From an uncultured Pelagibacteraceae bacterium (GTDB lineage Bacteria > Pseudomonadota > Alphaproteobacteria > Pelagibacterales > Pelagibacteraceae): a DNA stretch of 32,325 bases. The stretch covers positions 1-32,325 of the forward strand of contig CACHKQ010000008.1 in the NCBI GenBank assembly GCA_902580445.1, written 5' to 3'. The notes under the pieces were generated by a model. The model was not told the DNA's origin and did not search any database. It saw nothing but the letters and a program-made list of their open reading frames with translations. This document shows positions 17,417 through 25,551 of the stretch, piece after piece; the first letter of the stretch is position 1; each line of letters begins with the position of its first letter. A program made the translations under genes and the position numbers.

Positions 17417-18418
17417 ATGAAAATACTGATTACGGGTGGTTGTGGGTTTATAGGCTCAAGTCTTGCTATTTTCTTAAAAGAAAAAATTAAAACAGCTCAA
17501 ATTACTAGTATTGATAATTTATCTAGAAAAGGTTCAACTTTAAATAAAAATAGAATCACAGAAAATAAAATTTCAAACATTAAAAAAGATATTTCTAATT
17601 TCAGTAGTATAAAAAAATTAAAAAAGTTTGATTTAGTAATACATTGCGCTGCAGAACCCGCTATAGAGGCATCTAGAAAAAAGATCGAAGAGGTATTTAA
17701 TTCTAACTTATTAGGGACTTTTAATATTTTAAAGAAATGTGCCAAAGATAATTCAAATATTATATATCTATCAAGCTCCAGAGTTTATTCGATTGAAAAT
17801 TTATATAAATTAAAAAAAAAAGGAACAGTAAAAGAAAACTTTAATATAAATAATCCAAAGTCTATTTATGGATTTACAAAACTTAGTTCAGAGTTATTGA
17901 TAAAAGAATATGCTTATTTACATAAAATAAAATACTTAATTAATAGAGTTGCTTTAGTATCTGGCCCTTGGCAATTTGGCAAAGAGGAGCAAGGTTTTGT
18001 AAGTCTATGGTTATGGAGACATCTTAACAATTTAAAACTTAACTACATTGGTTTTGGTGGTACCGGAAAACAAGTACGTGATGTGCTCCATATAGAGGAT
18101 CTTTGTGAATTAGTTTTATTACAAATCCAGAAAATTAAAAAAATTAACAACAAACTTTTTAATGTTGGTGGTGGGAAGAAAAACTCAATTAATCTTTTAC
18201 AACTTACTAAACTCTCACAAAATATAACAAGAAATAAAATTAAAATTGGAAGAGTAAAAAAAACTTCATCTTATGATGTGCCTTATTTTATTTCAGATTT
18301 AAACTATGTAAAAAAACTTTATAAATGGGAACCTAGAAGAAACTTAAAAAAAGTTGTTGCAGACATATATTTTTGGATGTTGGATAATAACTCTATTCTC
18401 AAAAAATATTTTTTATAA
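17417..18418 (+). CDS. NAD-dependent epimerase/dehydratase (SDR), sugar-nucleotide modifying
   Basis: 333 residues. Rossmann motif GGCGFIGSS (7-15), CAAEPAIEAS (about 77-86), LSSSRVYS (118-125) and a canonical catalytic YGFTK (Y151, K155) place it in the extended SDR family of nucleotide-sugar epimerases and dehydratases. A GFGGTGKQVRDVLHIED stretch near 213-229 resembles the substrate-loop region of the CDP-paratose 2-epimerase-like gene at 9367-10413, so both probably act on related sugars. It begins 6 nt after gltB, and its 3' end overlaps the convergent hydrolase gene by 20 nt. The exact sugar is unknown. Lysine and asparagine content is high, and the gene looks more AT-rich than gltB. 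Confidence 0.85.
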   Translation: MKILITGGCGFIGSSLAIFLKEKIKTAQITSIDNLSRKGSTLNKNRITENKISNIKKDISNFSSIKKLKKFDLVIHCAAEPAIEASRKKIEEVFNSNLLGTFNILKKCAKDNSNIIYLSSSRVYSIENLYKLKKKGTVKENFNINNPKSIYGFTKLSSELLIKEYAYLHKIKYLINRVALVSGPWQFGKEEQGFVSLWLWRHLNNLKLNYIGFGGTGKQVRDVLHIEDLCELVLLQIQKIKKINNKLFNVGGGKKNSINLLQLTKLSQNITRNKIKIGRVKKTSSYDVPYFISDLNYVKKLYKWEPRRNLKKVVADIYFWMLDNNSILKKYFL

Positions 18419-19175
18419 TTTTATTTAATTCAGAGGTAATTCTTTTCAGATTTTTTTTGTTAGAGAGACTATGATCTCCATTTTTTATAATCACAATTCT
18501 TTTTTTAGCTTTCGCAAACAATGTTAAAACTTTCCTTGAAAAAGAGACAGGGACTGCCTCATCCTTTTGGCCATGAAACATAGTTACATTTATTCTAAGA
18601 CCTATTTTTTTTGATAAAACTTTATTTTTTCTTCCATCTTTTATTAATTGATAAGTTACAGGATATTCATATTGCTTTTTTTTATTATTTGAATCACCAT
18701 GCTTAATTATACTAATACCTTTCGAGATTATTTCTTGCTTTATTTTTTTTGGAAATTTTTTCCACATAAGTCTTTCCAAAAATTCTGGGGCAGAACCAAT
18801 ACCAATAAAACCTTTAATTTGATTTTTAAAATATTTAAATTGATTTAATGAAATCCAAGCACCCATACTTGACCCAATTAAAATAAAGCTATTTTTTTTT
18901 ACAATTTTTTTAATTGAGTTTTTTACATCTCTCGACCATTCACTTATATTTCCTTTGGTAAACTCCCCAGATGATTTGCCATGTCCAGAATATTCTATTG
19001 CTAAAAATCCCAACTTATTTTTTTTTGCATACTCATTAAATGCTGTAGGCTTTTCACCATCAATATCTGACATAAAACCGGGTAAAAAAATTATATATAG
19101 TTTTTTTTTGTAATAATTGACTAAATATCTAAGTTTTTTTGTTCTCGATATTTTTAAGTATCTAAATTTTTTCAT
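18399..19175 (-). CDS. Alpha/beta hydrolase
   Basis: 258 residues with the alpha/beta-hydrolase layout: oxyanion-side FLPGFMSD (about 30-37), EYSGHGKSSG (61-70), nucleophile elbow GSSMG with S103 (101-105), the acidic residue D205 in GQKDEAVP and catalytic H235 in NGDHSLS. This is a serine hydrolase of the esterase/acyl-peptidase-like type, probably cytoplasmic as no signal peptide is visible (the N terminus is basic). The substrate is unknown. It is the only minus-strand gene between gltB and the window end, overlaps the preceding epimerase by 20 nt and is divergent from galE, with 73 nt between starts. Confidence 0.83.
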   Translation of the reverse strand: MKKFRYLKISRTKKLRYLVNYYKKKLYIIFLPGFMSDIDGEKPTAFNEYAKKNKLGFLAIEYSGHGKSSGEFTKGNISEWSRDVKNSIKKIVKKNSFILIGSSMGAWISLNQFKYFKNQIKGFIGIGSAPEFLERLMWKKFPKKIKQEIISKGISIIKHGDSNNKKKQYEYPVTYQLIKDGRKNKVLSKKIGLRINVTMFHGQKDEAVPVSFSRKVLTLFAKAKKRIVIIKNGDHSLSNKKNLKRITSELNKIIKNIF

Positions 19176-19248
19176 ATAAATTAAATATAACTAATCTGAT
19201 AATATATTATTTTGTGATTTGATTTAAATAAATGTTAAATTCATCTAT

Positions 19249-20223
19249 ATGAACATTCTATTAACTGGTGGTGCGGGTTATATCGGAAGCCATACCGCAT
19301 TATCCTTAATTGATAGCGGTCACTCAGTGACAGTTATTGACAACCTCATAACTGGCAGTAAGACATTAATACCCTCAGAAGCAAAGCATTACAATTTTGA
19401 TATTGCAGACGAAAGTTCAATAAAAAAAATTTTAAAAGAAAATAAATTCGATATAGCCATGCATTTTGCTGGACTTACAAGAGTAGATGAATCAGTTAAA
19501 TATCCAGAGAAATATCAACTTCATAACTTTGAAAAATCAAAAATATTTTTTTCATCATGTATTAAAAATAATCTAAAGAAAATTATATTTTCTTCAAGTG
19601 CTGGGGTTTATGGAAATAGTAACTCTAATAATTTAACCGAAGATAGTGAATTAAATCCGATTAATCCCTACGCAGACTCAAAATATAAAATCGAAAATTA
19701 TTTAATTGAAATTTCAAAAAAAGATAAAGTCGATTACACAATTTTAAGATATTTTAATGTAGCAGGAGCTGACAAAAGCAAAAGGTCCGGGCTTATTGCA
19801 AGATCCTCTACAAATCTGATTAAAGTTATATGTGAAGTAGCAACTAAAAAAAGAGAGAAAATTATAATTAATGGAGATGACTATGAAACAAAAGATGGTA
19901 CAGCTATAAGAGATTTTATACATGTAACTGATATAGCTGATATGCATGTTTTAGCTGCTGATAATCTTTTAAAAAAAACTACTACAAATATTTTTAATTG
20001 TGGTTATGGAAGTGGATACTCCGTAAAAGAAGTTATTACCGAAATGGAAAAAATCATTAAAAATAAATTACAAGTAGAAATTGGACCACGCAGACCAAAT
20101 GATATTGCAGTTTCAATTGCAAATAGTGATAAATTTAAAAAAGAATTTAATTGGAAACCAAGGTTTAATAATTTAAATATTATTTTAAGTTCAGCGTTGA
20201 ATTGGGAAAGAAATAATTCATGA
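19249..20223 (+). CDS. galE: UDP-glucose 4-epimerase
   Basis: 324 residues, the usual GalE length. NAD-binding GGAGYIGSH (7-15), HFAGLTRVDESV (72-83), SSSAGVYGN (115-123), catalytic YADSK (Y141, K145) and RYFNVAGAD (about 169) are all classical GalE features. It interconverts UDP-glucose and UDP-galactose (or the N-acetyl forms) for polysaccharide synthesis. It starts a plus-strand run: the GT4 glycosyltransferase overlaps its stop by 4 nt (ATGA), and that gene abuts thrS, so a promoter before galE could feed the whole translation block. The 73-nt upstream region contains only weak promoter-like boxes. Confidence 0.92.
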   Translation: MNILLTGGAGYIGSHTALSLIDSGHSVTVIDNLITGSKTLIPSEAKHYNFDIADESSIKKILKENKFDIAMHFAGLTRVDESVKYPEKYQLHNFEKSKIFFSSCIKNNLKKIIFSSSAGVYGNSNSNNLTEDSELNPINPYADSKYKIENYLIEISKKDKVDYTILRYFNVAGADKSKRSGLIARSSTNLIKVICEVATKKREKIIINGDDYETKDGTAIRDFIHVTDIADMHVLAADNLLKKTTTNIFNCGYGSGYSVKEVITEMEKIIKNKLQVEIGPRRPNDIAVSIANSDKFKKEFNWKPRFNNLNIILSSALNWERNNS

Positions 20224-21368
20224 ATTTTAAAGTATTGCAAGTTATACCAAAATTAGGATATGGCGGTGCAGAAACAGGCTGTTATGATATTGCCCACTAT
20301 CTTGCAGAAAAAAATTGCAAATCTTACATTGTTACAAGTGGAGGGCCATTATTAAAATTTATTCGAAAAGAAAAGGTCAAAGTTTTTAGGCTTCCTGTCC
20401 AATCAAAGAATCCTTTGTTAATTTTACTTAATACAATTTTAATTTCTTTAATCATAATTTTTTTAAGAATTGATATAGTGCATGCTAGAAGTAGAGCGCC
20501 CGCTTGGTCTTGCTTTCTTTCTTGTATAATCACAAGAACTAAGTTTGTGACAACATTTCACGGAGTTTACAATTTTTCAAATAAACTTAAAAAAATTTAT
20601 AACTCTGTTATGGTAAGATCAAATTTAATTATCGCTGGATCAAATTTTGTCTTTAATCATATCCATAAAAATTATGGAGAATTGATAACATCCAAAAAAA
20701 GATTGTTAGTTATTTTTAGGGGTATCAATACAGAATATTTCGATAATTCAAAAATAACGAGTGAAAAAGTCAAAAGCTTTAAATCATTAGTAAATTTTGA
20801 TCCTGAAAAGTTTAAAATTTTATTACCCGGAAGACTAACTAGGTGGAAAGGTCACGAAATGTTTATTGAGTCTTTATTCATTTTAAAAACAAAGTATGGG
20901 AAAGAAAATTTTCAAGCTGTTATTCTTGGATCTGATCAAGGAAGAAAAGTGTATTTCAAAAAATTGATATCTATGATTGATAAATATAGTTTAAAAAGTA
21001 ACATTTTTTTCTTACAGCATGCAAAAGAAATACCTGTTGCTTATTACATTTCAGATGTTGTGGTATCTTCTTCAATCGAGCCAGAAGCATTTGGAAGAGT
21101 ATCTGTTGAAGCGCAAGCAATGAGAAGACCAATATTGGCAAGTGATCACGGAGGATCAAAAGAAACAATAATTAATGGCAAGTCTGGCTTTTTATTTGAG
21201 AATAATAAACCCGACGTTCTTGCAGAAAATTTAAATAAACTAATGGAAATGGATAAAGACAAGTTGCAATCAATTGGAAATGAAGGTAGGAAAAATATAT
21301 TAAAAAAATTTGATGTAGAACAAATGTGTAATTCAACATTTATAGAATACAAAAAACTAATAAAATAA
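20220..21368 (+). CDS. Glycosyltransferase, GT4 family (GT-B fold)
   Basis: 382 residues. The N-terminal acceptor half carries the glycine-rich GYGGAET (13-19); the C-terminal half has the GT4 donor-site signature PGRLTRWKGHE (203-213) and the EX7E pair E289/E297 in EPEAFGRVSVEAQA, followed by ASDHGGSKETIINGKSGFLF. It is a retaining sugar transferase acting at the cytoplasmic face of the membrane, probably extending a lipid-linked or LPS-core glycan; donor and acceptor are unknown, though GalE upstream suggests a galactose-type donor. It overlaps galE by 4 nt, and its TAA stop is followed directly, in frame, by the thrS ATG. Confidence 0.9.
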   Translation: MNFKVLQVIPKLGYGGAETGCYDIAHYLAEKNCKSYIVTSGGPLLKFIRKEKVKVFRLPVQSKNPLLILLNTILISLIIIFLRIDIVHARSRAPAWSCFLSCIITRTKFVTTFHGVYNFSNKLKKIYNSVMVRSNLIIAGSNFVFNHIHKNYGELITSKKRLLVIFRGINTEYFDNSKITSEKVKSFKSLVNFDPEKFKILLPGRLTRWKGHEMFIESLFILKTKYGKENFQAVILGSDQGRKVYFKKLISMIDKYSLKSNIFFLQHAKEIPVAYYISDVVVSSSIEPEAFGRVSVEAQAMRRPILASDHGGSKETIINGKSGFLFENNKPDVLAENLNKLMEMDKDKLQSIGNEGRKNILKKFDVEQMCNSTFIEYKKLIK

Positions 21369-23288
21369 ATGCCAAATATAACTTTACCTGACGGAAAAAA
21401 ACTTAATTTTAAAAATAAGATAAATGGACTTGAGATTGCAGAGAAGATAAGCAAATCTCTAATCAAACATGCACTCATAATGAGTGTTAACGGTGAACTG
21501 AAAGACTTAAGTTACTCAATTCAAAATGACTCATCAGTCAAAATTATTACCCACAAAGATAAAGAAGGTTTAGATGTAATTAGGCATGATGCTGCACACA
21601 TAATGGCTATGGCAGTCCAAGAATTATTTCCGGGAACTCAAGTAACTATAGGTCCCGTTATTGAAAATGGTTTTTATTACGACTTTGCCAGAAAAGAACC
21701 GTTCACAAGTGATGATTTAGAAAAAATAGAGAAAAAAATGTCTGAGATAATCGATAAAGACGTTAAAACAAAACGAGAGGTATGGGAAAGGGACAAAGCA
21801 ATTGCACATTTTAAAAAAATAGGTGAAAAATATAAGGCAGAAATTATTGAGAGCATCCCAGAAAATGAGGAGCTATCGGTTTATCATCACGGTGATACTT
21901 GGCATGATTTATGTAGAGGACCTCATTTAACATCCTCAAAAAAAATTGGTAAGGCATTTAAATTAACCAAAGTCTCCGGTGCATATTGGAGAGGAGACTC
22001 AAATAATGAAATGTTACAAAGAATTTATGGAACCTGCTGGAGCTCAAAAAAGGAGTTAGACGATTATTTACATAGATTAGAGGAAGCGGAAAAAAGAGAT
22101 CATAGAAAATTAGGCAAAGAAATGAATCTATTTCATTTCAGAGAGGAAAGCCCTGGCGCAGTTTTTTGGCATGAAAAAGGATGGACTTTATTTCAAAGAC
22201 TTATTGAGTATATGAGATTAAAACAAAGATATGCTGGATACAGGGAAATTAATACTCCAGAATTGTTGGATAAAACTCTTTGGGAAAAATCTGGACATTG
22301 GGATAAATTTGGCGATCTAATGTTTACATCTGAAACGCCAGATGAAAAAGTTTTCGCTGTAAAGCCAATGAATTGCCCCGGATGTGTTCAAGTTTTTAAT
22401 CAAGGATTAAAAAGCTATAGAGATCTTCCTTTGAAGCTATCTGAGTTTGGTAAAGTACATAGGTATGAACCATCGGGTGCTTTACATGGATTATTAAGAG
22501 TTAGGGCTTTCACCCAAGATGATGCACATATATTTTGCACCGAAGATCAGATAACGGACGAGTGTATAACAGTAACAAAATTAATTTTAGATATTTATAA
22601 AGATTTAGGTTTCAGTAAAGTTTTTTTAAAATACTCAGATAGACCAGAAAAAAGAGTAGGTAACGATGATGTTTGGGATAAATCAGAAAAAGCTTTACTT
22701 GAGGCAATTAAAAAAACTAAATTGGAATATACTATTAATAAAGGAGAAGGAGCATTTTACGGTCCCAAAATTGAATTTGTTTTACGCGATGCTATAGGTC
22801 GTGATTGGCAGTGTGGAACACTTCAGGTTGATTTAAATTTACCAAAAAGACTTGGTGCAACTTTTGTAGATAAAGACGGAACAAAGAAAACACCAGTAAT
22901 GTTACATAGGGCTTTATTTGGATCCTTAGAAAGATTTATTGGAATCTTAATTGAAAATTATGCAGGAAAACTTCCATTTTGGCTATCACCATTACAAGCG
23001 GTTGTGTTGCCTATAGCCGAAGAGCACAATGATTATGCAAAAAAAATATTTGAAGACCTCTTTAAAGAAGGTATAAAATGCGAAGTGGATTTAAGAAATC
23101 AAAAAATAAATTATAAGATTAGAGAACACTCTTTAGCTAAAACACCTCTCATTTTAATTTGCGGTAAGAAGGAAATATCTGAGAAAAGTATTACAATGAG
23201 AAAGCTAGGTTCTGAAAAACAAGAAAAAATTAAATTTTCTAAAGCTGTTGAAAAATTAAAAATGCTAAACAATCTTCCAATTAAATAA
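21369..23288 (+). CDS. thrS: Threonyl-tRNA synthetase
   Basis: 639 residues, normal for bacterial ThrRS. Domains: N-terminal TGS domain (1-62), editing domain with the H73/H77 pair (HDAAH) and the HDLCRGPH segment, class-II catalytic core with MNCPGC (zinc cysteine) and motif 2 RYEPSGALHGLLRVRAFTQDDAHIF, motif 3 LHRALFGSLERFIG near residues 515-528, and the C-terminal anticodon-binding domain. It charges tRNA-Thr. The ATG immediately follows the glycosyltransferase stop codon. No long leader is available for the operator-like autoregulation known in E. coli thrS. The downstream order infC-rpmI-rplT-pheST is the conserved one. Confidence 0.97.
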   Translation: MPNITLPDGKKLNFKNKINGLEIAEKISKSLIKHALIMSVNGELKDLSYSIQNDSSVKIITHKDKEGLDVIRHDAAHIMAMAVQELFPGTQVTIGPVIENGFYYDFARKEPFTSDDLEKIEKKMSEIIDKDVKTKREVWERDKAIAHFKKIGEKYKAEIIESIPENEELSVYHHGDTWHDLCRGPHLTSSKKIGKAFKLTKVSGAYWRGDSNNEMLQRIYGTCWSSKKELDDYLHRLEEAEKRDHRKLGKEMNLFHFREESPGAVFWHEKGWTLFQRLIEYMRLKQRYAGYREINTPELLDKTLWEKSGHWDKFGDLMFTSETPDEKVFAVKPMNCPGCVQVFNQGLKSYRDLPLKLSEFGKVHRYEPSGALHGLLRVRAFTQDDAHIFCTEDQITDECITVTKLILDIYKDLGFSKVFLKYSDRPEKRVGNDDVWDKSEKALLEAIKKTKLEYTINKGEGAFYGPKIEFVLRDAIGRDWQCGTLQVDLNLPKRLGATFVDKDGTKKTPVMLHRALFGSLERFIGILIENYAGKLPFWLSPLQAVVLPIAEEHNDYAKKIFEDLFKEGIKCEVDLRNQKINYKIREHSLAKTPLILICGKKEISEKSITMRKLGSEKQEKIKFSKAVEKLKMLNNLPIK

Positions 23289-23834
23289 GTGCGAAAACCA
23301 AAATCAAATTATTTTCAGAGAAGAACAAAATTTCAAGGTCCTAGAACCAATGATAGAATTAGAAGTTTAGATGTCCAGGTTATAAATAGCACTGGAGAAA
23401 ATCTTGGAGTTTTACCAATAAAAAAAGCAATTGAATCTGCTAAGGCCGAGGGACTTGATTTAATCGAAATCTCACCGAATGCAAATCCTCCAGTTTGTAA
23501 AATAATGGATATTGGAAAATACAAATATGATTTGCAAAAAAAAGTTAGTAAGGCAAAAAAAAATCAGAGAATATCAAATTTAAAAGAATTAAAGCTCAGA
23601 CCTGGAACTGAGGTACACGATTATAATTTTAAAATTAAAAATGCCAAGAAATTTCTAACCAAAGGTGACAAAGTAAAATTTACTGTTAAATTTAAAGGAA
23701 GAGAAATGCAACATATCCAACTTGGAAAAGATCTCATGGAAAGAATAATTACCGATACTAAGGAAATTGGACAAGTTGAAGTAAGACCAAAATTTGAAGG
23801 TCGGCAAATGATAATGATAATCCAGCCTAATTAG
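23289..23834 (+). CDS. infC: Translation initiation factor IF-3
   Basis: 181 residues, standard IF-3 length, with an N-terminal domain (RTNDRIRSLDVQVINSTGENLGVLP), a lysine-rich linker helix (about 70-95) and the C-terminal domain (KELKLRPGTEVHDYNFKIKNAKKFL, VKFTVKFKGREMQH). It binds the 30S subunit, prevents premature 50S joining and checks the start codon. The start is GTG directly after the thrS TAA and in the same frame, with no Shine-Dalgarno. E. coli infC uses AUU for autoregulation; no AUU is suitably placed here, but GTG is also non-AUG. Confidence 0.96.
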   Translation: MRKPKSNYFQRRTKFQGPRTNDRIRSLDVQVINSTGENLGVLPIKKAIESAKAEGLDLIEISPNANPPVCKIMDIGKYKYDLQKKVSKAKKNQRISNLKELKLRPGTEVHDYNFKIKNAKKFLTKGDKVKFTVKFKGREMQHIQLGKDLMERIITDTKEIGQVEVRPKFEGRQMIMIIQPN

Positions 23835-23851
23835 GTAATTATAAAAAAATC

Positions 23852-23880
23852 TTGATTAGGAAAAACAATCTATATATAAC
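23852..23880 (+). promoter_or_regulatory. Candidate sigma-70-type promoter before rpmI
   Basis: TTGATT (23852-23857) and TATAAC (23875-23880) are separated by 17 nt, a good match to the housekeeping consensus. Initiation would fall within a few bases of the rpmI ATG at 23890, so the transcript would have an almost absent leader. It lies in the 55-nt gap between infC and rpmI, one of the few gaps in this block. Confidence 0.4.
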
Positions 23881-23889
23881 TGCCTGACC

Positions 23890-24096
23890 ATGCCAAAACT
23901 AAAAACAAAAAGTTCAGCAAAAAAAAGATTTAAAGTGACAAAATCTGGAAAAATAAAAATGCCTCAAGCAGGTAAAAGACACGGTATGATTAAAAGAACA
24001 AATTCTCAAATTAGAAAACAAAGAGGAACAACTATAATGACCAAACAAGATTCTAAAATTGTAAAATCTTATATGCCATATAGTTTAAGAGGTTAA
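23890..24096 (+). CDS. rpmI: 50S ribosomal protein L35
   Basis: 68 residues, very basic. It begins [23 protein letters not shown], the conserved L35 N terminus, and retains the HGMIKR and SQIRKQRG stretches. It is a small structural protein of the large ribosomal subunit. It is followed by rplT after a 1-nt gap, the conserved L35-L20 pair; a candidate promoter lies just upstream. Confidence 0.97.
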   Translation: MPKLKTKSSAKKRFKVTKSGKIKMPQAGKRHGMIKRTNSQIRKQRGTTIMTKQDSKIVKSYMPYSLRG

Positions 24097-24097
24097 T

Positions 24098-24454
24098 ATG
24101 TCTAGAACTAAAAGAGGAGTTGTAAGTAGGGCAAGGCATAAAAAAGTTCTAAAATTTGTTAAAGGACAATTTGGTAGAAGAAAAAATACAATTCGTGTGG
24201 CTAGACAAGCAATGGAAAAAGCCATGCAATACGCATACAGAGATAGAAGAGCAAAAAAAAGGGAATTCAGGTCATTATGGATACAAAGAATAAATGCAGG
24301 CGTTAGAGAGGAAGGCATGACATATTCAAAATTTATTAACGGGTTAAGCAAATCGAAGATTAAATTAGACCGAAAAGTTTTAGCTGATTTAGCTTATAAT
24401 AATCCAGAAGCTTTCAAATCCCTTGTTAAAAAAGTTCAGTTATCAATAAAATAA
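24098..24454 (+). CDS. rplT: 50S ribosomal protein L20
   Basis: 118 residues, full length. The N terminus [20 protein letters not shown], the [27 protein letters not shown] helix and [20 protein letters not shown] are diagnostic. L20 binds 23S rRNA early in 50S assembly, and in E. coli and B. subtilis it represses its own operon. No obvious L20-binding pseudoknot is visible in the short gap before rpmI. It is separated from pheS by 41 nt that contain a small hairpin. Confidence 0.97.
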   Translation: MSRTKRGVVSRARHKKVLKFVKGQFGRRKNTIRVARQAMEKAMQYAYRDRRAKKREFRSLWIQRINAGVREEGMTYSKFINGLSKSKIKLDRKVLADLAYNNPEAFKSLVKKVQLSIK

Positions 24455-24474
24455 ACTTGTTTTTTCTTTTACAA

Positions 24475-24494
24475 AGTTAGAGTAAAAACTAACT
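24475..24494 (+). repeat. Small hairpin immediately before pheS
   Basis: AGTTAG (24475-24480) and CTAACT (24489-24494) form a perfect 6-bp stem with an 8-nt loop, ending 1 nt before the pheS ATG. A T-rich run precedes rather than follows it, so it does not look like a plus-strand terminator. It could affect ribosome access to pheS. The stem is AU-rich and weak. Confidence 0.3.
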
Positions 24495-24495
24495 A

Positions 24496-25551
24496 ATGTT
24501 TGATTTACGAGAATTAATTCAGAAAGTATCGCAAGTAAAAGACAAGTTAGAATTGCAAAATATTAAGTCTCAATTTCTAGGAAAAAATAGTCAAATTAAT
24601 CAAGAATTCAAAAAACTTGGATCACTTAACGAAAAAGACAGAAAAATTCGAGCATCATCTTTAAATAATGAAAAACAAAAAATTACTGAAGCTATTAATA
24701 ATAAGTTTAAAGAATTAGAAAATTTAGAAATAAATCAAAAATTGCAAAAAAATAAAGTTGATGTAACTTTGCCAGGTCGAGAGAGACCAAACGGAAAAAT
24801 TCATCCAGTCTCGCAAGTAATTGATGAGATTTCTTCCATATTTTCTGAAATAGGTTTTTCTGTTGCTGAGGGACCAGATGTAGAAAGCGAATATAATAAT
24901 TTTACAGCTTTAAATACGCCAGAAGATCATCCAGCTAGAGATATGCATGATACTTTTTATTTAGATAAAAATAAAAAAATACTACTAAGAACTCATACAT
25001 CACCTGTTCAAATTAGAACAATGTTAAGTGGCAAAGCCCCATTTAAAATTATAGTACCAGGTAGGACTTATAGATGTGACAGTGACCAAACGCATGCACC
25101 AATGTTTCATCAATTAGAAGGATTGCATATTGATAAAGATTTAACCATGGGTCATTTAAAAGGATGTCTAGATTATTTTGTAAAAGAATTTTTTGAGGTA
25201 AATAAAATCAAAATGAGGTTTAGGCCAAGCCATTTTCCGTTTACAGAACCTTCAGCAGAAGTTGATATTGGTTACAGACTAGAAAATGGAAGAATTATTT
25301 TTGGCGAAGGTGATAAGTGGCTTGAGATATTAGGTTGTGGAATGGTTCATCCAAATGTTTTAAAAAATGCCAAAGTTGATCCAAAAAAATTTCAAGGTTA
25401 TGCATTCGGCATGGGAATAGATAGATTAGCAATGTTAAAATATGGAATAAACGATCTTAGATCTTTTTTTGAAGCTGATTTTCGATGGTTAAATTATTTT
25501 GGATTTGACCCTTTAGATGTCCCAACAAATTACAGGGGACTTAGCAGATGA
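24496..25551 (+). CDS. pheS: Phenylalanyl-tRNA synthetase alpha subunit
   Basis: 351 residues. An N-terminal coiled-coil arm (about 1-90, Lys/Glu/Asn-rich) is followed by the class-II catalytic core: [42 protein letters not shown], motif 2 around [21 protein letters not shown], and motif 3 [18 protein letters not shown]. It forms an alpha2-beta2 enzyme with PheT that charges tRNA-Phe. No pheM-like leader peptide is visible in the short upstream gap. The pheT ATG overlaps its stop by 4 nt (ATGA). Confidence 0.97.
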   Translation: MFDLRELIQKVSQVKDKLELQNIKSQFLGKNSQINQEFKKLGSLNEKDRKIRASSLNNEKQKITEAINNKFKELENLEINQKLQKNKVDVTLPGRERPNGKIHPVSQVIDEISSIFSEIGFSVAEGPDVESEYNNFTALNTPEDHPARDMHDTFYLDKNKKILLRTHTSPVQIRTMLSGKAPFKIIVPGRTYRCDSDQTHAPMFHQLEGLHIDKDLTMGHLKGCLDYFVKEFFEVNKIKMRFRPSHFPFTEPSAEVDIGYRLENGRIIFGEGDKWLEILGCGMVHPNVLKNAKVDPKKFQGYAFGMGIDRLAMLKYGINDLRSFFEADFRWLNYFGFDPLDVPTNYRGLSR

